The notes: generated by a model not told the origin, from the letters alone. Shown: positions 22,080 to 33,095, counted from the stretch's first letter. The stretch: DNA of 64,000 bases from Elephas maximus indicus (GCF_024166365.1 NC_064820.1:65573501-65637500), one strand, 5' to 3'. Program-made: numbers and translations.

Positions 22080-22759
22080 AAATAAATGTGGATTCAACAC
22101 AATCCTATTAAAACTCCAACAGCCTTCTTTGAAGAAATGGAAAAGTCAATTCTCAAATTTATATGGAATGGCAAAGGGTCCCAAATAGCCAGAACAATCT
22201 TGAAAAAGAAGGACAAAGTAGGAGGTCTCACACTTCCTGAATTCAAAATGTACCATAAAGCTACAAATAATCAAAATAGTCTGGTACTGGTATAATGATA
22301 GGCATATAGACCAATGAAATAGAGTTGAGGGTCCAGAAGTAAACCCATATGTCTATAGTCAATTGATTTTTGACAAAGGCTCTAAATCAATTCAATGGAG
22401 AAAGAACAATCTCTTATATAAATGGTTTTGGGACAACTGGATTTCCAAATGCAAGAGAATTAAGCTGGATTCATACCTCACACCATATACAAAAAAGAAA
22501 AATGAACTGGAAGAAATTATTCATAATGTAGAACCGAAAAGACTAAGAGATGGAAAATCTGAATGGGAAATCAAGATACTTAGAGAATAGCTACAATATT
22601 ACAGAGATGTAATAGGAGTTTCAGAGAAACTTCAATAGCCATCAAGGAAATGTAAATTGAAACAACGATGAAAGGTCATTTTACTCCTCTCAGACTGGTA
22701 AAATTCATGATACCAAGTCCTGGCAAAGATGTGTAGAAACAGGAACTATTATACACTGC
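22080..22759 (+). pseudogene. L1 ORF2 C-terminal remnant
   Basis: Two frames give L1 ORF2p C-terminal sequence. At 22086-22295: I-L-K-F-I-W-N-G-K then G-G-L-T-L-P-E-F-K. At 22363-22590: I-Q-W-R-K-N-N-L-L-Y-K-W, then D-S-Y-L-T-P-Y. In intact L1 this region lies downstream of the reverse-transcriptase core, around the cysteine-rich domain. Frameshifts and stops show it is dead. From about 22600 the sequence passes into an old L1M-type 3' part, which resumes after the nested SINEs at about 23015. Confidence 0.85.
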
Positions 22760-23014
22760 TAGGAGCAGTTCAAGGAAACCCTGGTGGTGTAGTGGTTAAG
22801 CGCTATGGCTGCTAACCAAAGGGTCAGCAGTTCGAATCCGCCAGGCGCTCCTTGGAAACTCTGTGGGGCAGTTCTACTCTGTCCTATAGGGTCGCTATGA
22901 GTTGGAATCGACTCGATGGCACTGGGTTGTGGGTTAGGAGCAGTTCTACTTTGCACACGTGGGGTCACCATGAGTTGGAATCGACTCGATGGCAACCAAG
23001 AACAACAACAACAA
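22760..23014 (+). mobile_element. AfroSINE nested in an older SINE tail, within L1
   Basis: A near-consensus AfroSINE occupies 22772-22934 ('CTATGGCTGCTAACCAAAGG', 'GGGTCGCTATGAGTTGGAAT'). TAGGAGCAGTTC occurs on both sides, at 22760-22771 and 22935-22946, an exact 12-bp target duplication. The right copy runs straight into an older SINE tail (to 23014, ending in AACAACAACAACA), so the young SINE landed in the old one. L1 sequence flanks the whole block. Confidence 0.93.
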
Positions 23015-23205
23015 TGGGACAGTAAATTGCTACAACTGCTTTGGAAAGCAATTTGCAAATATGTAGAAAAGCTGAAGATGTATCCAGGTGCGTACCTGGA
23101 AGCTCTCTTATTCACATGTCCAAGATGCTACTGTGTACAAGGATAGTAATTATTACACTTGCTTGTAACAGCAAAGACATGAAAACAACCTAATTATTAC
23201 ATATG
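23015..23205 (+). mobile_element. L1M fragment, continuation after SINEs
   Basis: 'CTACAACTGCTTTGGAAAGC' and 'GCAAAGACATGAAAACAACC' continue the L1M from before the SINE block and are typical of the L1M ORF2 end and 3' UTR boundary. Confidence 0.6.
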
Positions 23206-23570
23206 TTTTACAAATTATTCTATAATCTCATTCTGCAGGAAAGGAGTGCATAGCAAAAGTCTAGTCATTTACAAAGCCCAGAGAAAAGGTCTGCCTTCTT
23301 GTTCTGCAAGGACAGCTGGGAAGGGAGAGTGAAAGTTAGGACTGAAGAAGTTCTTCTGGGGATCATCTTGGTCATACTGAAAGCTTAGTCTGTAGTAGGT
23401 GCCATTTGTTCAGTGAAAGAGTTCATTTCTCCAAGCTAGCGTCCATTCTAACTTTTTGGGGTATGACTATACTCAGTCTGGCATCCTCATATCTGTTATC
23501 TTGCCCTTTAGATCTCAGCCTTTTGGCCCTTTACTGTACATTAAACTTCACAGGAGGAGATGTTATTGCT

Positions 23571-23798
23571 GCTTTTGCTGTTGTTGTTAGCTGTTGATGA
23601 GTCCATCCCCAACTCATGGCGACCTCACGTGTTACAGAGTAGAACTGCTCCATAGGGTTTTCTTGGCTGTAATCTTTATGGTAGCAGTTCACTAGGCCTT
23701 TTATTTGTGGAGCAACTGGATGGGTTTGAACAACCAAACTTTAGGTTCACAGTCAATCACAAACTGCTTGTGTCACCAAGGCTTCTCACTAGGGGATA
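23571..23798 (-). mobile_element. AfroSINE-like SINE, old long variant, antisense
   Basis: 'TGTTGTTGTTAGCTGTTGAT' at the left is the inverted RTE-like end. 'AGAGTAGAACTGCTCCATAG' and 'GGCTGTAATCTTTATGGTAG' mark the long variant. The tRNA-like head at the right is heavily mutated ('TGTGTCACCAAGGCTT'). Confidence 0.75.
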
Positions 23799-23803
23799 CC
23801 AGA

Positions 23804-24443
23804 TGTCTTAGGCTGGGTTCTCTAGAGAAGAAAAACCAGTGAAGTGTGTGTGTGTGTGTGCGTGTATGTGTGTGTTTGTAGAAAGACATTTATCTCAAGG
23901 AAATGGCTCATACAGTTGTAGAGGTTGGCATGTTTCAAGTCTGTGGTCAGGCATCAGGCTGGAGGCTTCTCCTGACTCACGTAACTGTGTGGGCTGACGA
24001 ACCCAAGATCAGCAGGTCAGAGGGCAGCCTGCTGGCTCACAGGCTGTGGAGGCTGATGAATCCAAGATCAGCAGGTAAGATGGCAGGCTGCAGGTTCACC
24101 GGCTGTGGAAGCTGACGAATCCAAAGATTGGCAGGCCATTGGCTCAAGTCCCAAGAACCAGAGGTCAGATAATGAAGAGCTAGATGCCTTTTTTTTTTTA
24201 GATGCAGGATCCAGAGCAAGCAAAAGCCAGCCAGCTTTGCCAGAATGTCCATATGTATTGGATGCAGGCCACAACTTACAACTGATTGGCTGATCACATC
24301 AGATCACATCATGGAGGTGATTATATCACAAAAATGGAGGATAACTACATCGTTACATAACTACCAAACAACATCATGACATAGCTGCCAAACCACTGAG
24401 AATCATGGCCCAGCCAGGTTCACACAAAACCTTGACTATCATA
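23804..24443 (-). mobile_element. Solo LTR with exact CCAGA duplications and internal 59-bp repeats
   Basis: Begins TGTCTTAGGC and ends ATCATA, flanked on both sides by CCAGA (23799-23803 and 24444-24448). A 5-bp duplication is the rule for ERVL/MaLR-type insertions. The body starts like antisense MaLR ('GGTTCTCTAGAGAAG'). A GT-rich run lies at 23844-23878. About 2.7 copies of a 59-bp unit begin at 23992, 24051 and 24110. Near the right end is 'AATCATGGCCCAGCCAGGTT', shared with the repeat at 32337-32660. Confidence 0.85.
23992..24150. repeat. 59-bp tandem repeat, about 2.7 copies
   Basis: Units start at 23992, 24051 and 24110 with 'GGCTGACGAACCCAAGATCA', 'GGCTGATGAATCCAAGATCA' and 'AGCTGACGAATCCAAAGAT'. 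A weaker partial unit precedes the first. The repeats belong to the LTR and probably vary in number among its copies. Confidence 0.9.
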
Positions 24444-24448
24444 CCAGA

Positions 24449-24655
24449 AAAACCAAACTCATTGTCAACAAGTCAATTTCAACTCATAGTGACCCTATAT
24501 GACAGAGTAGAACTGCCCCCACAGGGTTTCAAGGCTGTAAATCTTTATGGAAGCAGACTGCCACATCTTCCTCTGGCAGAGTGGATGGTGGGTTCAAATC
24601 CCTGACCTTTCAGTTAGCAGCCAAGCGCTTAAGCACTGTGCCACCAAAGCTCCTC
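24449..24655 (-). mobile_element. AfroSINE, long variant, antisense
   Basis: 'CAAGTCAATTTCAACTCATA' (tail), 'AGAGTAGAACTGCCCCCACA', 'AGGCTGTAAATCTTTATGG' and the head 'AAGCACTGTGCCACCAAAGC'. It abuts the right duplication of the preceding LTR. Confidence 0.85.
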
Positions 24656-25104
24656 AGTAGGGGTTAGTCAGGACTAAACAAAGGAAGAACGCAGTTCATT
24701 CTGCCGTTTGTTAGGAAGGAAAGGTGGGAACATGGTGGAAATTCTTGACTCTCCATCTTTCAAGGCTCTACTCAGATATGATCTTTTCCTAACCTCTTGG
24801 GCTGGTATTTCTTTCTCAGTTCCCAGGCTTCTTTTTTACAGAAGTCACTTAGATCTTGATAACAAACTATCTTGGAATTTCTTGCAATGGTGTTTAAATT
24901 GAAAGGTAAATTTCTCACTGCCCAACCATGTTTTGTATTTGTTTGATGGTCAGGCTGGCTCTTGCATTTTCTAATTGTATGTAGTGTATTACCATACACA
25001 AAGGTGGTTATTAGCAAAGGTTTCTTTTTTTTCCTTAGCCAGTTGCCTAAGTACCATTTATTGGGCAGTTCATTCCTCTTTTTATTTATTTAGGCTATAG
25101 TCTT

Positions 25105-25270
25105 TTTTTTTTTTTTGTACTTTAGATGAAGGTTTACAGAACAAGCTAATTTCTTATTAAAGTTAGTACACATATTGTTTTATGACATTGGTTAACAACG
25201 CCATGACATGTCAACACTCTCCCTTCTCCACCTGGGGTTCCCTTTTACCTGTACCTCCTAAAGGTTTCTT
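25105..25270 (-). mobile_element. Short L1 3' end, antisense
   Basis: T-run, then 'GTACTTTAGATGAAGGTTTA' and 'CATTGGTTAACAACGCCATG', the inverted 3' UTR end of an elephant-type L1 (sense: CTTCATCTAAAGTAC...). Only about 160 bp survives, a strong 5' truncation. Confidence 0.75.
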
Positions 25271-25274
25271 GAAA

Positions 25275-26962
25275 GAATGAATAAATATATAAGTAAATGG
25301 ATGACTTAAGCAAAAATTGGGGGATTTTTAATTTTATTTATTTACTTCTGTAGTCCCTTGTCCTTCTCATAAGACCCTAACTCTGCAGTCACTTCATATG
25401 TGACAGACACTGGAAAGCCACGGAAAGGAAATGGGGTGTGCAGATCAAAACATATTATGTTACATATAGCTGAGGCCTGGGTGGAGGTATTTTGAAGCAC
25501 CTTATCCTACAGCTATGCACTTTGGCTGCTTATCTTCTTTATGATTCTACAGAAAGAGCTGCATCTAGCAAAATAAGATATAGTATCTCCTGAATCTATG
25601 TGTCTGCACACTTGAATACTTTCTCAAAAAGGCCCTTTCAAAGCGTTTTTAAAACCTTAATTTTCGAGAATCAGATCTTGTTTTTAATTAAGGCTTAACT
25701 TCCATCCTCCCTTGCATCACCATAGAAGGATTAGACCAGGCCACATCACATCTGGCTGGGTCTGTGATGTCTCAGGGATTTATGAATGACAAGCTATATT
25801 AGAACTGGGGTCGTGTGCAGTCATCCTGAAACCAAAAGCTGAGTGTTCCCTTCCCAGCAGTGCTGGGGTCGGGGTAAACAGGTCATCAATCGCAGCACCA
25901 TCTCTGCTCTCTCCTTTTTCTTTCTTTCTTTTTTTTTTCTCAGAATCTTGCTTCATAAAAATTCAGAACCAGAGTTTTATGGCATGCTCTAATGAGGAAT
26001 ATATAAAAGAAGGAAGGCTATTTCTTTCTTAATGTTGGTGATGAAGGTGAGGAGGGGAGGAAGCGGCTGGAATCTGTGTGCGGGAGAGTCAGAGCAGACG
26101 GGGCACTGGGAGGTCACCAGCAGGAGCCATGCCCTTGCACCCTGTCCAAGAGGGCCATGGAAAAGCAAGGTCATGGGCCTGGTCTGTGGGAGCTCCCGCT
26201 AATAAGCTGAAAAATATGCAAACTAGTGAGTTCACACAGAAGTTCAGACATTCTTGGGGCATTACTGAGAATTATTTTGAAAACATACAATAAGATTATT
26301 GAGCAACTTGTTTCTAAGAGCGGCAGCAGAGGCACTGGGAACATGAGAGCCTTTGCTGAAGCTGCTGCAGGTTGTGGAGAGATGGCGTGTCTCCCTGCTG
26401 ACAGGTCCTGTCTGTGTCCCGCCGGTCAGACTGGCCGGGTAGCTCAGAGCTGTCTTAATTTCCTCAGTGACTGCTGCCACTGAGGCCACGTGGCCTGGAG
26501 TCACTCCCCGCCTCCCGTAGCCCCAGGTGTGTGCCTCTTCCAGGGACAAAGTGCCAGAAAACAGCAAGAAGAAAAGTATCTTAAAGATTGCTCTGGGAGA
26601 GACAGAGACCTAGAGATTGAGTAGCCACTAACTAGCACCATGAGGTAATACATGTGGATGTGTGTTGAAAAATTCTGAGGGCTACATAAGTAAAAGCTAA
26701 TGTGGTTTCTATACAATAGCATGGCTTAGTGGATCTACAAACTGTAAGCACTGAGCCGTGGATAAGCTGGTCCTAAAAAACAGAACCAATAGTACCATCT
26801 TTTCTCTGTGCTTCTAATCCATAATTCAGCCTTCTGGAAATTCAACTAGACTTTGATATGCTGTGGTTGGTAACATGCAGTCGAGTCAGAGACCTTTATC
26901 TTCTATCATTGGTATGGTCAGATAGGAAACTAGAGAATAGAAAAGAAAGTGGGATTTAATGG
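25275..26962. other. No gene; unique-looking DNA
   Basis: No coding region is supported. The block 26040-26560 is more GC-rich than its surroundings, without recognisable repeats. Its overlapping frames at 26226-26483 (+) and 26262-26567 (-) encode nothing I recognise. It may be regulatory, but the sequence alone does not show this. Confidence 0.45.
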
Positions 26963-27004
26963 TATATATATATATATTTTTTTTTTTTATATATATATAT
27001 ATAT
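26963..27004. repeat. (TA)n-T12-(AT)n palindromic simple repeat
   Basis: A TA run (26963-26977), an uninterrupted T run (to 26988), and a second AT run (26989-27004). The two AT runs can pair, leaving the T run as a loop. Confidence 0.95.
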
Positions 27005-27024
27005 TTTATTAATATATATCACTT

Positions 27025-27190
27025 TACAGTTGACCAAGCGCTTTTGCTTTGCAGCCTCAGAACTCTGTGGAATAAATAGGTGGGAAGTATTATCTTCATT
27101 TTCCAGGCAAGGAAACTGAGGTTCAGGAGGTGGTTTGCCCTGGGCCACACGGTTGGTGAACAGGTCTACCATGGTCTCTAGGATACTTTG
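27025..27190 (+). repeat. MIR
   Basis: 'CTTCATTTTCCAGGCAAGGA', 'AACTGAGGTTCAGGAGGTGG', 'CCCTGGGCCACACGGTTGGT' match the 3' half of MIR in sense. Confidence 0.75.
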
Positions 27191-27199
27191 CAGAATCAT

Positions 27200-27794
27200 A
27201 GCAGAATATAATTCTAAGCCCAGAAGTTTAAACAGCTGAACTGCAGACCATTGAGGCCAAAGTCCTTTCCCTATTTGTAGCTCCTGACATCGCTGAAGAG
27301 CTGAGGGGAGCCTGGGGATAGGGTGTGTTTGACTTGCCTAAATTATGTCTCACCTACTGTTCCTTCTCTTTCAGAGTCTCCTACTCTTGAATAATCTGGA
27401 CACAGGAATGCTTCCTCCAGTGTCAGGGTAATTGCAACTTGGTGGTATTAGCATACTCAGCACTTTCCCTCTAGATGTAATCTCATTAACCTTCCCAGTG
27501 TCCCAGAGAGGCGTGTGCTGCGTGCAATGTTGCCAGCACCCCCACTGCTTGAGGAGAAGAGTCTGTCCTCCCGTGCGCCCCAGGATCAGGCCCTTTGGCG
27601 CAGCAGCTAGGCCGGTGACTGGGGTTTCCTCTTAAAGGAAATGGCTGCGGTGTAAACTGCAAATACTGTCGGTCTATGGCTCTTTTTTTTTTTATGGCTC
27701 TATTCTGAGTGCAGGTATTCAGAAGCCCCTTATTACTGTAAAAAGGGAGTATTTGCTTCTCTACAATGATACTGAGTAGTGGATAAATGTTTCC
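27200..27794. other. No gene; small GC-rich patch
   Basis: 27500-27620 contains several CpG within a short stretch ('CTCCCGTGCGCCCCAGGATC', 'TTTGGCGCAGCAGCTAGGCC'). Too small to call a CpG island and with no coding support. Confidence 0.4.
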
Positions 27795-27925
27795 TCCTGT
27801 CTGCTATTTAATCCAGACAACAACTTTGGAAGTAGATATTGTTACCTTCATTTTATAGGGAACTGAGGCTCTTGGAGATTAAATACCTTGCCCAAAGACA
27901 CTGGTATTAAGTGGTAGAACAGAGT
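27795..27925 (+). repeat. MIR
   Basis: 'CATTTTATAGGGAACTGAGG', 'AATACCTTGCCCAAAGACAC' and 'TTAAGTGGTAGAACAGAG' give the MIR 3' half in sense. Confidence 0.75.
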
Positions 27926-30265
27926 TTGTGCCCAGATCTGGCCTGGGTGACTTTGGAGCCAAGGTGTAAGGTGCCAGGATCCTGTTTAAGGGATTGTTCC
28001 ATCCTTTAATCTCATGAGCTGGAGGGAAAAGGCAAGGACCTGAATAACACAGCCTAGTTGGCACTGACTAAATCTGCACACTCCCCTTGGTCCACTGCAA
28101 GCCTCTGGGTGGAGTGGGAGAGGGAAGGTGTGACGGGGCAAGGGAGAGGAGGACAAAGGTCCCAGACAGATTCTGGCAGCTCCCGAGCAGCTCCTCTGAA
28201 GTCAGGAAGGTCTTTCAAAACCCGGAGGCTGTTTCCAGGGCTTTGCTAGGCTGTTAGGGAGTGCTGCCCAGTGCAGCGAAGAATTTGAGGAAGGGAGCAT
28301 GAAAAGGGATCCTCAAAAACAAGATGAAAGGAGAAGAGAGGAGAGGGGCTGGAGAGTCCATGCTAAGGAAAAGGAGCAGAAAGGCTGGGAGCAAGCGGGG
28401 CCAGTGCTGCTGTCTGCCAGTGTCTGTGTCAGCTCCTGCTGTTTGAGTAAGAGCTCCCTTAGAAATATGCCTGGTATGACCAGAAGGGGACTTGTTGACT
28501 TGTGAAGGCTAGAGTTTCAACATTCAGGAACAGCATTTTCCGATTTGTCCTACAAATTTGAGGAGGAAAAGAATGCTCCAGGGGTAATTTCAGTACAGTT
28601 AGATGGTGCTCACATAACCAGATCAGCAAGACTGGACCTTTTAAAACTGATTTTAATATGCCTTTACTGTATTTATTTATAGGGTTGCTGTAAGTTGGAA
28701 TTGACACAATGGCAATGGGTTTTTTGCTTTATTGTATTTATATTTAATGCAAAAGTCTTGCTAATAATATATTTTACACAAAGTTCGTTGCAGAGGAAGA
28801 GATAGTTGTTGTCTCATGTTAATTATGATCCAGCATTATACCTCCACAGCTAGTAAATCAACTTGAAATACCATTTGTTTGAGTGGTGCCTTTAACCCAG
28901 GCCTTGGACTCAGGAGCTGGTGGCCCCAACCAGAGCAGCTCCATACCAGGCTGCCTGGGGACTTGTGTCCTCTGTGTGTTTTAGAATTTTGACATGCTCA
29001 GAGGTTTTTCAGAGGTACTGACCAAAGCAAGTACTCACTGCTACGTTCATCCATGGAAAACTGGATTCAGGTTAGGATCAGCCTTACTAATAAGCACTCC
29101 AGAAATAATCAGCCACCTTCCCCAAGGCTACATTTCTCATGCAATGTCCTCGTTCTGGGCATGTGGCTAATCAGAAAGCTCTGATAAAGTAGTGTATGTT
29201 CAATGTAAATTATAAACTGGATGTCAGGCCAACAGTACTGAAACAGGTATTTCCAGCTTTGTCAGATCAAACTTGTAGCCTAATGAATATGTTTGTGGGT
29301 CTGTAGTTGATTCCTCATCTGTTTAAATATCAGTAGCTCCTCTGCTCTAGATTAGCACACAATTACAAACTTCAAGTAGTGGTTTGGTTATTGCCACTGT
29401 CTTTTAGTTGGTGAATAATAAATGGTTCAAAGACTCTGGCTTGTCCATTCTTGTTCTCTTCTAAGGGAAGAGTCTGTCACTCTCAGTAGTGCAGTTCACT
29501 GTTCTATTATTCCTAAGGGCAATTTAAGTCCAGCCAGAGTCCCTCCTGCTTTAATTTAAATTTATTTCCTCTTTCAGTTAGATCTTCAGAAGACGTAAAG
29601 AATAACTGATTGACAACCTATCCGTAAAATCCTCCATGAACTTGAATATAGCAGTCAGGTTTATCCATAGGCTTCTCTACTATAGGATAAAAACCTTTGA
29701 GTCCTTTAAAATTTCCATTTTGGCCCTATTCCCCACAAGAGAGGCCTCCTGAATCCTTTCTGGTTTCTCCCATATTTACTAAGTGTGGTGATGTCTGTTA
29801 GGATGCACTCAGCAGTTAGTCATCTCTCAGAATGCAAGTCTACAGGCAAGTAGGCTCCAGGGCAACTGTATCACCAAGGATCTCTTTCCCATCTTTACAG
29901 GTTGGGGATGTCCCCTCATGTTGCAAGATGTCCACAACAGTTCCAGACATCCCATGCAATACAGTAATGCTCAATGAGAAAGAGGGGGTTTCCTTCTATG
30001 AGTCTCTCCATACTTCTCCTAAAGTTCCCCAGATGACTTGTCCTCAGGCTTCATTGGCTAAGATTTGGACCACAGGCAAGGGGAAAGGGACCACCAAGGC
30101 TGCCTAGACCAGTCATCATTCATGCCCCCACCCCAGCCTAGCAGGGAGAGCCATTTCCTGGGCACATGGCCTCATGGAGTGCAAACCCTCAAACAAAATC
30201 AAGGCTCCATTGTAAGGAAAAAGTGAGGACGAGTGGTGATGACTGTTAGGTGGCAGTCAGCTGTG
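27926..30265. other. No gene; mostly unassigned sequence
   Basis: 28080-28400 is purine-rich. A 5'-truncated SINE tail lies at 28675-28722. The stretch 29780-30190 ('CATCTTTACAGGTTGGGGAT', 'GGCTTCATTGGCTAAGATTT') resembles an old interspersed repeat common in mammals, but I cannot name the family. The 91-codon frame at 29832-30107 falls inside it and is probably chance. Confidence 0.4.
28675..28722 (+). mobile_element. AfroSINE tail fragment
   Basis: 'TATAGGGTTGCTGTAAGTTG' and 'GAATTGACACAATGGCAATG' are the last ~45 bp of an AfroSINE. The head and body are missing, so it is a severely 5'-truncated copy. Confidence 0.8.
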
Positions 30266-30267
30266 TT

Positions 30268-30458
30268 TGTTGTCATTCGTTGCTGTCCAGACAATTCCAA
30301 CTCATGGTGAGCCCCTGTATGCAGAGTAGAACTGCTCCACAGGGTTTTCAAGGCTGTGACCTTTCGAAAGCAGATTGCCAGGCCTGTCTTCTGAGGCACC
30401 TCTGGGTGTGTTCGAACCACCAACCTTTCAGTCAGAAGTCGAGTGCTTAACTATATCA
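30268..30458 (-). mobile_element. AfroSINE-like SINE, antisense
   Basis: 'TTGTCATTCGTTGCTGTCCA' (tail side), 'AGAGTAGAACTGCTCCACAG', 'CAGATTGCCAGGCCTGTCTT' and 'TTCGAACCACCAACCTTTCA' (head side). Same subtype as 39843-40045 and 62700-62909. Confidence 0.8.
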
Positions 30459-31679
30459 TAGGAGCAAAAATGTAGACCAAACTATTTTCCACGTAGTTCA
30501 AAATATTAGCCCTCAGACAACAAAACAACTAATTGCAGAGAACCTACTAAATGCCAGTTTCTGTGAGAGCTAGCAGGCACACAGAGATGAACAAGATGAG
30601 GACCTTGACCTGGAGGAGCTGGCATTTAAGTTGGGGAGAGGACACATACCTACTTAATTTCAAAATCGTACAGTAAGTGATAAAAGAGAGATCTGTATCA
30701 AGTGTTCTGGAAGCACAAAAAAGGAACCCTTTGCTCAACCAAGAGGTTTCTGCCTTGCTTGGGGAGAGGCCAAATGATCTGGCTGTAAACCCAGAATGAG
30801 TTAGGCTCAAAAAAGTGGTCCAGGCAGAGGAAATAGCCAAGGCAAAGGAACAGAAGTAAGAAACAGCTCATGGGAGGAAGCAAGAAACAAGACTTGGGAG
30901 GAACTGTGAGGTATCTGACTCTGGATTTACTAATCTTTGTATAACATTTTATGTTTTATTGTTATGGCTCATCTGAAGTTGATGAAATAGAAAATCCTTT
31001 CAAGCCTGGAGGGTGGTGTGAATTTCAAGGGTCATTTCCCATGAGTTCATTTTTTCATATTTTGTGTCTGGATGAAATCCATTTTATGATCAGTGAATTC
31101 CATATTTAAACAAGGAAGCCACTCATCCCAGTAGGAAAATGTGTGAGGGAGTGAAAATGAATGCCATGCTGATCGTTAGGATGTCACTGGGTCTGTAAAT
31201 GACTTGTTTTTAAGTATCATCAGAAAACTTCAGTGATACAGGCCAAGGGGGGAATCATTCAGAATGAATGAAAGTCTTTCATTTAGAATTGGTAAAAGAT
31301 ACATTTTTTATTACTTTTAGTTATGTGTATCTTAAGATAGGGTAGCAGAGTTGCTCGTGAGAATTTATGCTAACAAATAGATAATAGCATTTTCCTTATC
31401 ATACTCATCGTCTGTCTAAAGGGGTTTCTCAGATGGCAAGAGATACAGAAAAATGGGTTGTTCTTTCCTCCTGCATCCATCTTTTTTTTTGTCTTTTTAC
31501 ATGATTTATATTTTGTTAGAAAAGTTTGTTATAGCAGATATAAACTTTAGCCTGGGCTTTATTAAGGTTATTAAGAAAATTTATGAATATGCAAAGAATC
31601 ATTGCTTTTTCAAATCTTCTTAGATCTACCTTTGGGGCTCTGAACAAATGCTTTCCTATGAGAATGCAATCCTTCTCTT
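30459..31679. other. No gene; possible ancient repeat at the left
   Basis: 30540-30780 ('CTACTAAATGCCAGTTTCTG', 'GAGGACCTTGACCTGGAGGA') looks like an old L2- or CR1-type 3' end, unresolved. The remainder seems unique. Confidence 0.35.
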
Positions 31680-32178
31680 ATAAATCAATGAGAAGTGATA
31701 TGTATTCTAACAGACACCTAGGTAAAAGTCAACGAATAGGCAATTGAGAGCAATATAAATCATATAAAATAGGGTTAGATTCCTTAACAATCAAAGAAAT
31801 GCAAATTAAAGCAAGTCAAGAGGTATACCTGCCAAATTGGCAAATGTTTTTGTGAAAAAAAAAAAAAAACAATAAGTAAGTAAAGTGTTAATGCCCAGTG
31901 CTGGTGAGAATGTCAAGAAATAAGCGCCAATGTTTTATCCTTTTATGGACTTTTTTTTTTTTTTAATGTATAAGGATGTCTGTTCTAGTACAAAATTTTA
32001 AAACAACTTAAATGTCTGTTAATCAAGAACTGATTAATTAAATAATGGTGTATTCATGTAATGGAACACTGGAATAATTTGCATATACTGATTTTTAAAA
32101 ATCTCAAGATGTATTAAATGAACAAAGCAAGGTACAGAACAGAATAATATATAATTATATATATGTATGCATATACAT

Positions 32179-32336
32179 AGAAACCCTGGTGGCGTAATGG
32201 TTAAGTGCTAAGGCTGCTAACCAAGAAGTCAGCAGTTCAAATCCACCAGGCGCTCCTTGGAAACTCTATGGGGCAGTTTTACTCTGTCCTATAGGGTCGC
32301 TATGAGTCGCAATCGACTTGGCAGCAGTGGGTTTCA
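32179..32336 (+). mobile_element. AfroSINE, sense
   Basis: 'GAAACCCTGGTGGCGTAATG' head, 'CAGTTCAAATCCACCAGGCG' (box B region), 'TATAGGGTCGCTATGAGTCG' tail. Near consensus. The flanks share a rough 'CATACAT' motif that may be a decayed target duplication. Confidence 0.88.
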
Positions 32337-32660
32337 TACATGCATTTCTCACTTACCGATATGGTTAGGTTCCAAAGACCAGATCGTTATGTGAAAATCG
32401 GCATCATGCGAAAATCACGTCATCACATAACTGTCAAATTACATCATTACATAACTACCAAACCACAGGAAATCATGGCCCAGCCAAGCTGACACATAAC
32501 CTTAAATGACACAGACAGTGTTACTCTCGCCTCGTACCTCAGTGTTCATTGCTGCCAGACATATGTCGCTAATGCCAAAATAGTCAGGTAGTAGATTTTT
32601 TAGCATTATCGTAAGTTCAAAATGTCAGATAACGAGAGAGTTGACAAGTAAGGAGTAGGT
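32337..32660 (+). repeat. Unidentified composite repeat
   Basis: About 320 bp between an AfroSINE and resumed L1M. The left part has several CpGs ('CAGATCGTTATGTGAAAATC', 'CATGCGAAAATCACGTCATC'). The middle ('AATCATGGCCCAGCCAAGCT', then GACACATAACCTTAA) matches the right end of the LTR at 23804-24443. The right part ('CATTATCGTAAGTTCAAAAT', 'AACGAGAGAGTTGACAAGTA') is different again. Transposon-like terminal pairs are weak. I cannot name the family. Confidence 0.6.
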
Positions 32661-33095
32661 ATATATGTAAATATATATTTACTTGTATTTTCTTGAACGA
32701 TATATGGAAAACAGCTACAGTGGTTAACTTTGGGGAAAAAGACTAGAAGAAATGAAGGATGGAACCTTTACTTTTCATTTTATACCTTCTGTATAGTTTG
32801 AATCTGTGCAATAATTGCCGTATTTGAAACAGGAAGTGTGTTTTTAAAAAAGAATAGGTTCCATCTTCATGGTATGACATGGAAAAATATCTGAAATATG
32901 AGAAAGAGCAGGTAGAGAATGATCACAATGCTATGGCCTTGTTATTGATTCCGTTTACATAGAGATATAGATGTACACTTATACAGGATTTGCATAAAAA
33001 GTCTAGAAGAGTATACCCTGAACTACCAATGTGGTCATCCTCTAGACAGAGCTAGAGAAGTGTTGAGATTATAGATACTTCTACTTTCTTTGGAC

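Larger units (their letters stand above)
31680..33095 (+). mobile_element. One or two L1M 3' UTRs, interrupted twice
   Basis: 31780-32165 has the L1M landmarks 'ATCAAAGAAATGCAAATTAA', 'GCCAAATTGGCAAATGTTTT' and 'GGAACACTGGAATAATTTGC'. After two insertions (32179-32336 and 32337-32660), L1M-like sequence resumes at about 32680 ('ACAGTGGTTAACTTTGGGGA', 'TTTATACCTTCTGTATAG'). A second similar 3' segment follows at 32870-33095. Confidence 0.55.

Noticed and set aside
27490-27640. CpG island or promoter
   Set aside because: Only about 120 bases with a handful of CpGs, no TATA or initiator context and no adjacent coding sequence.
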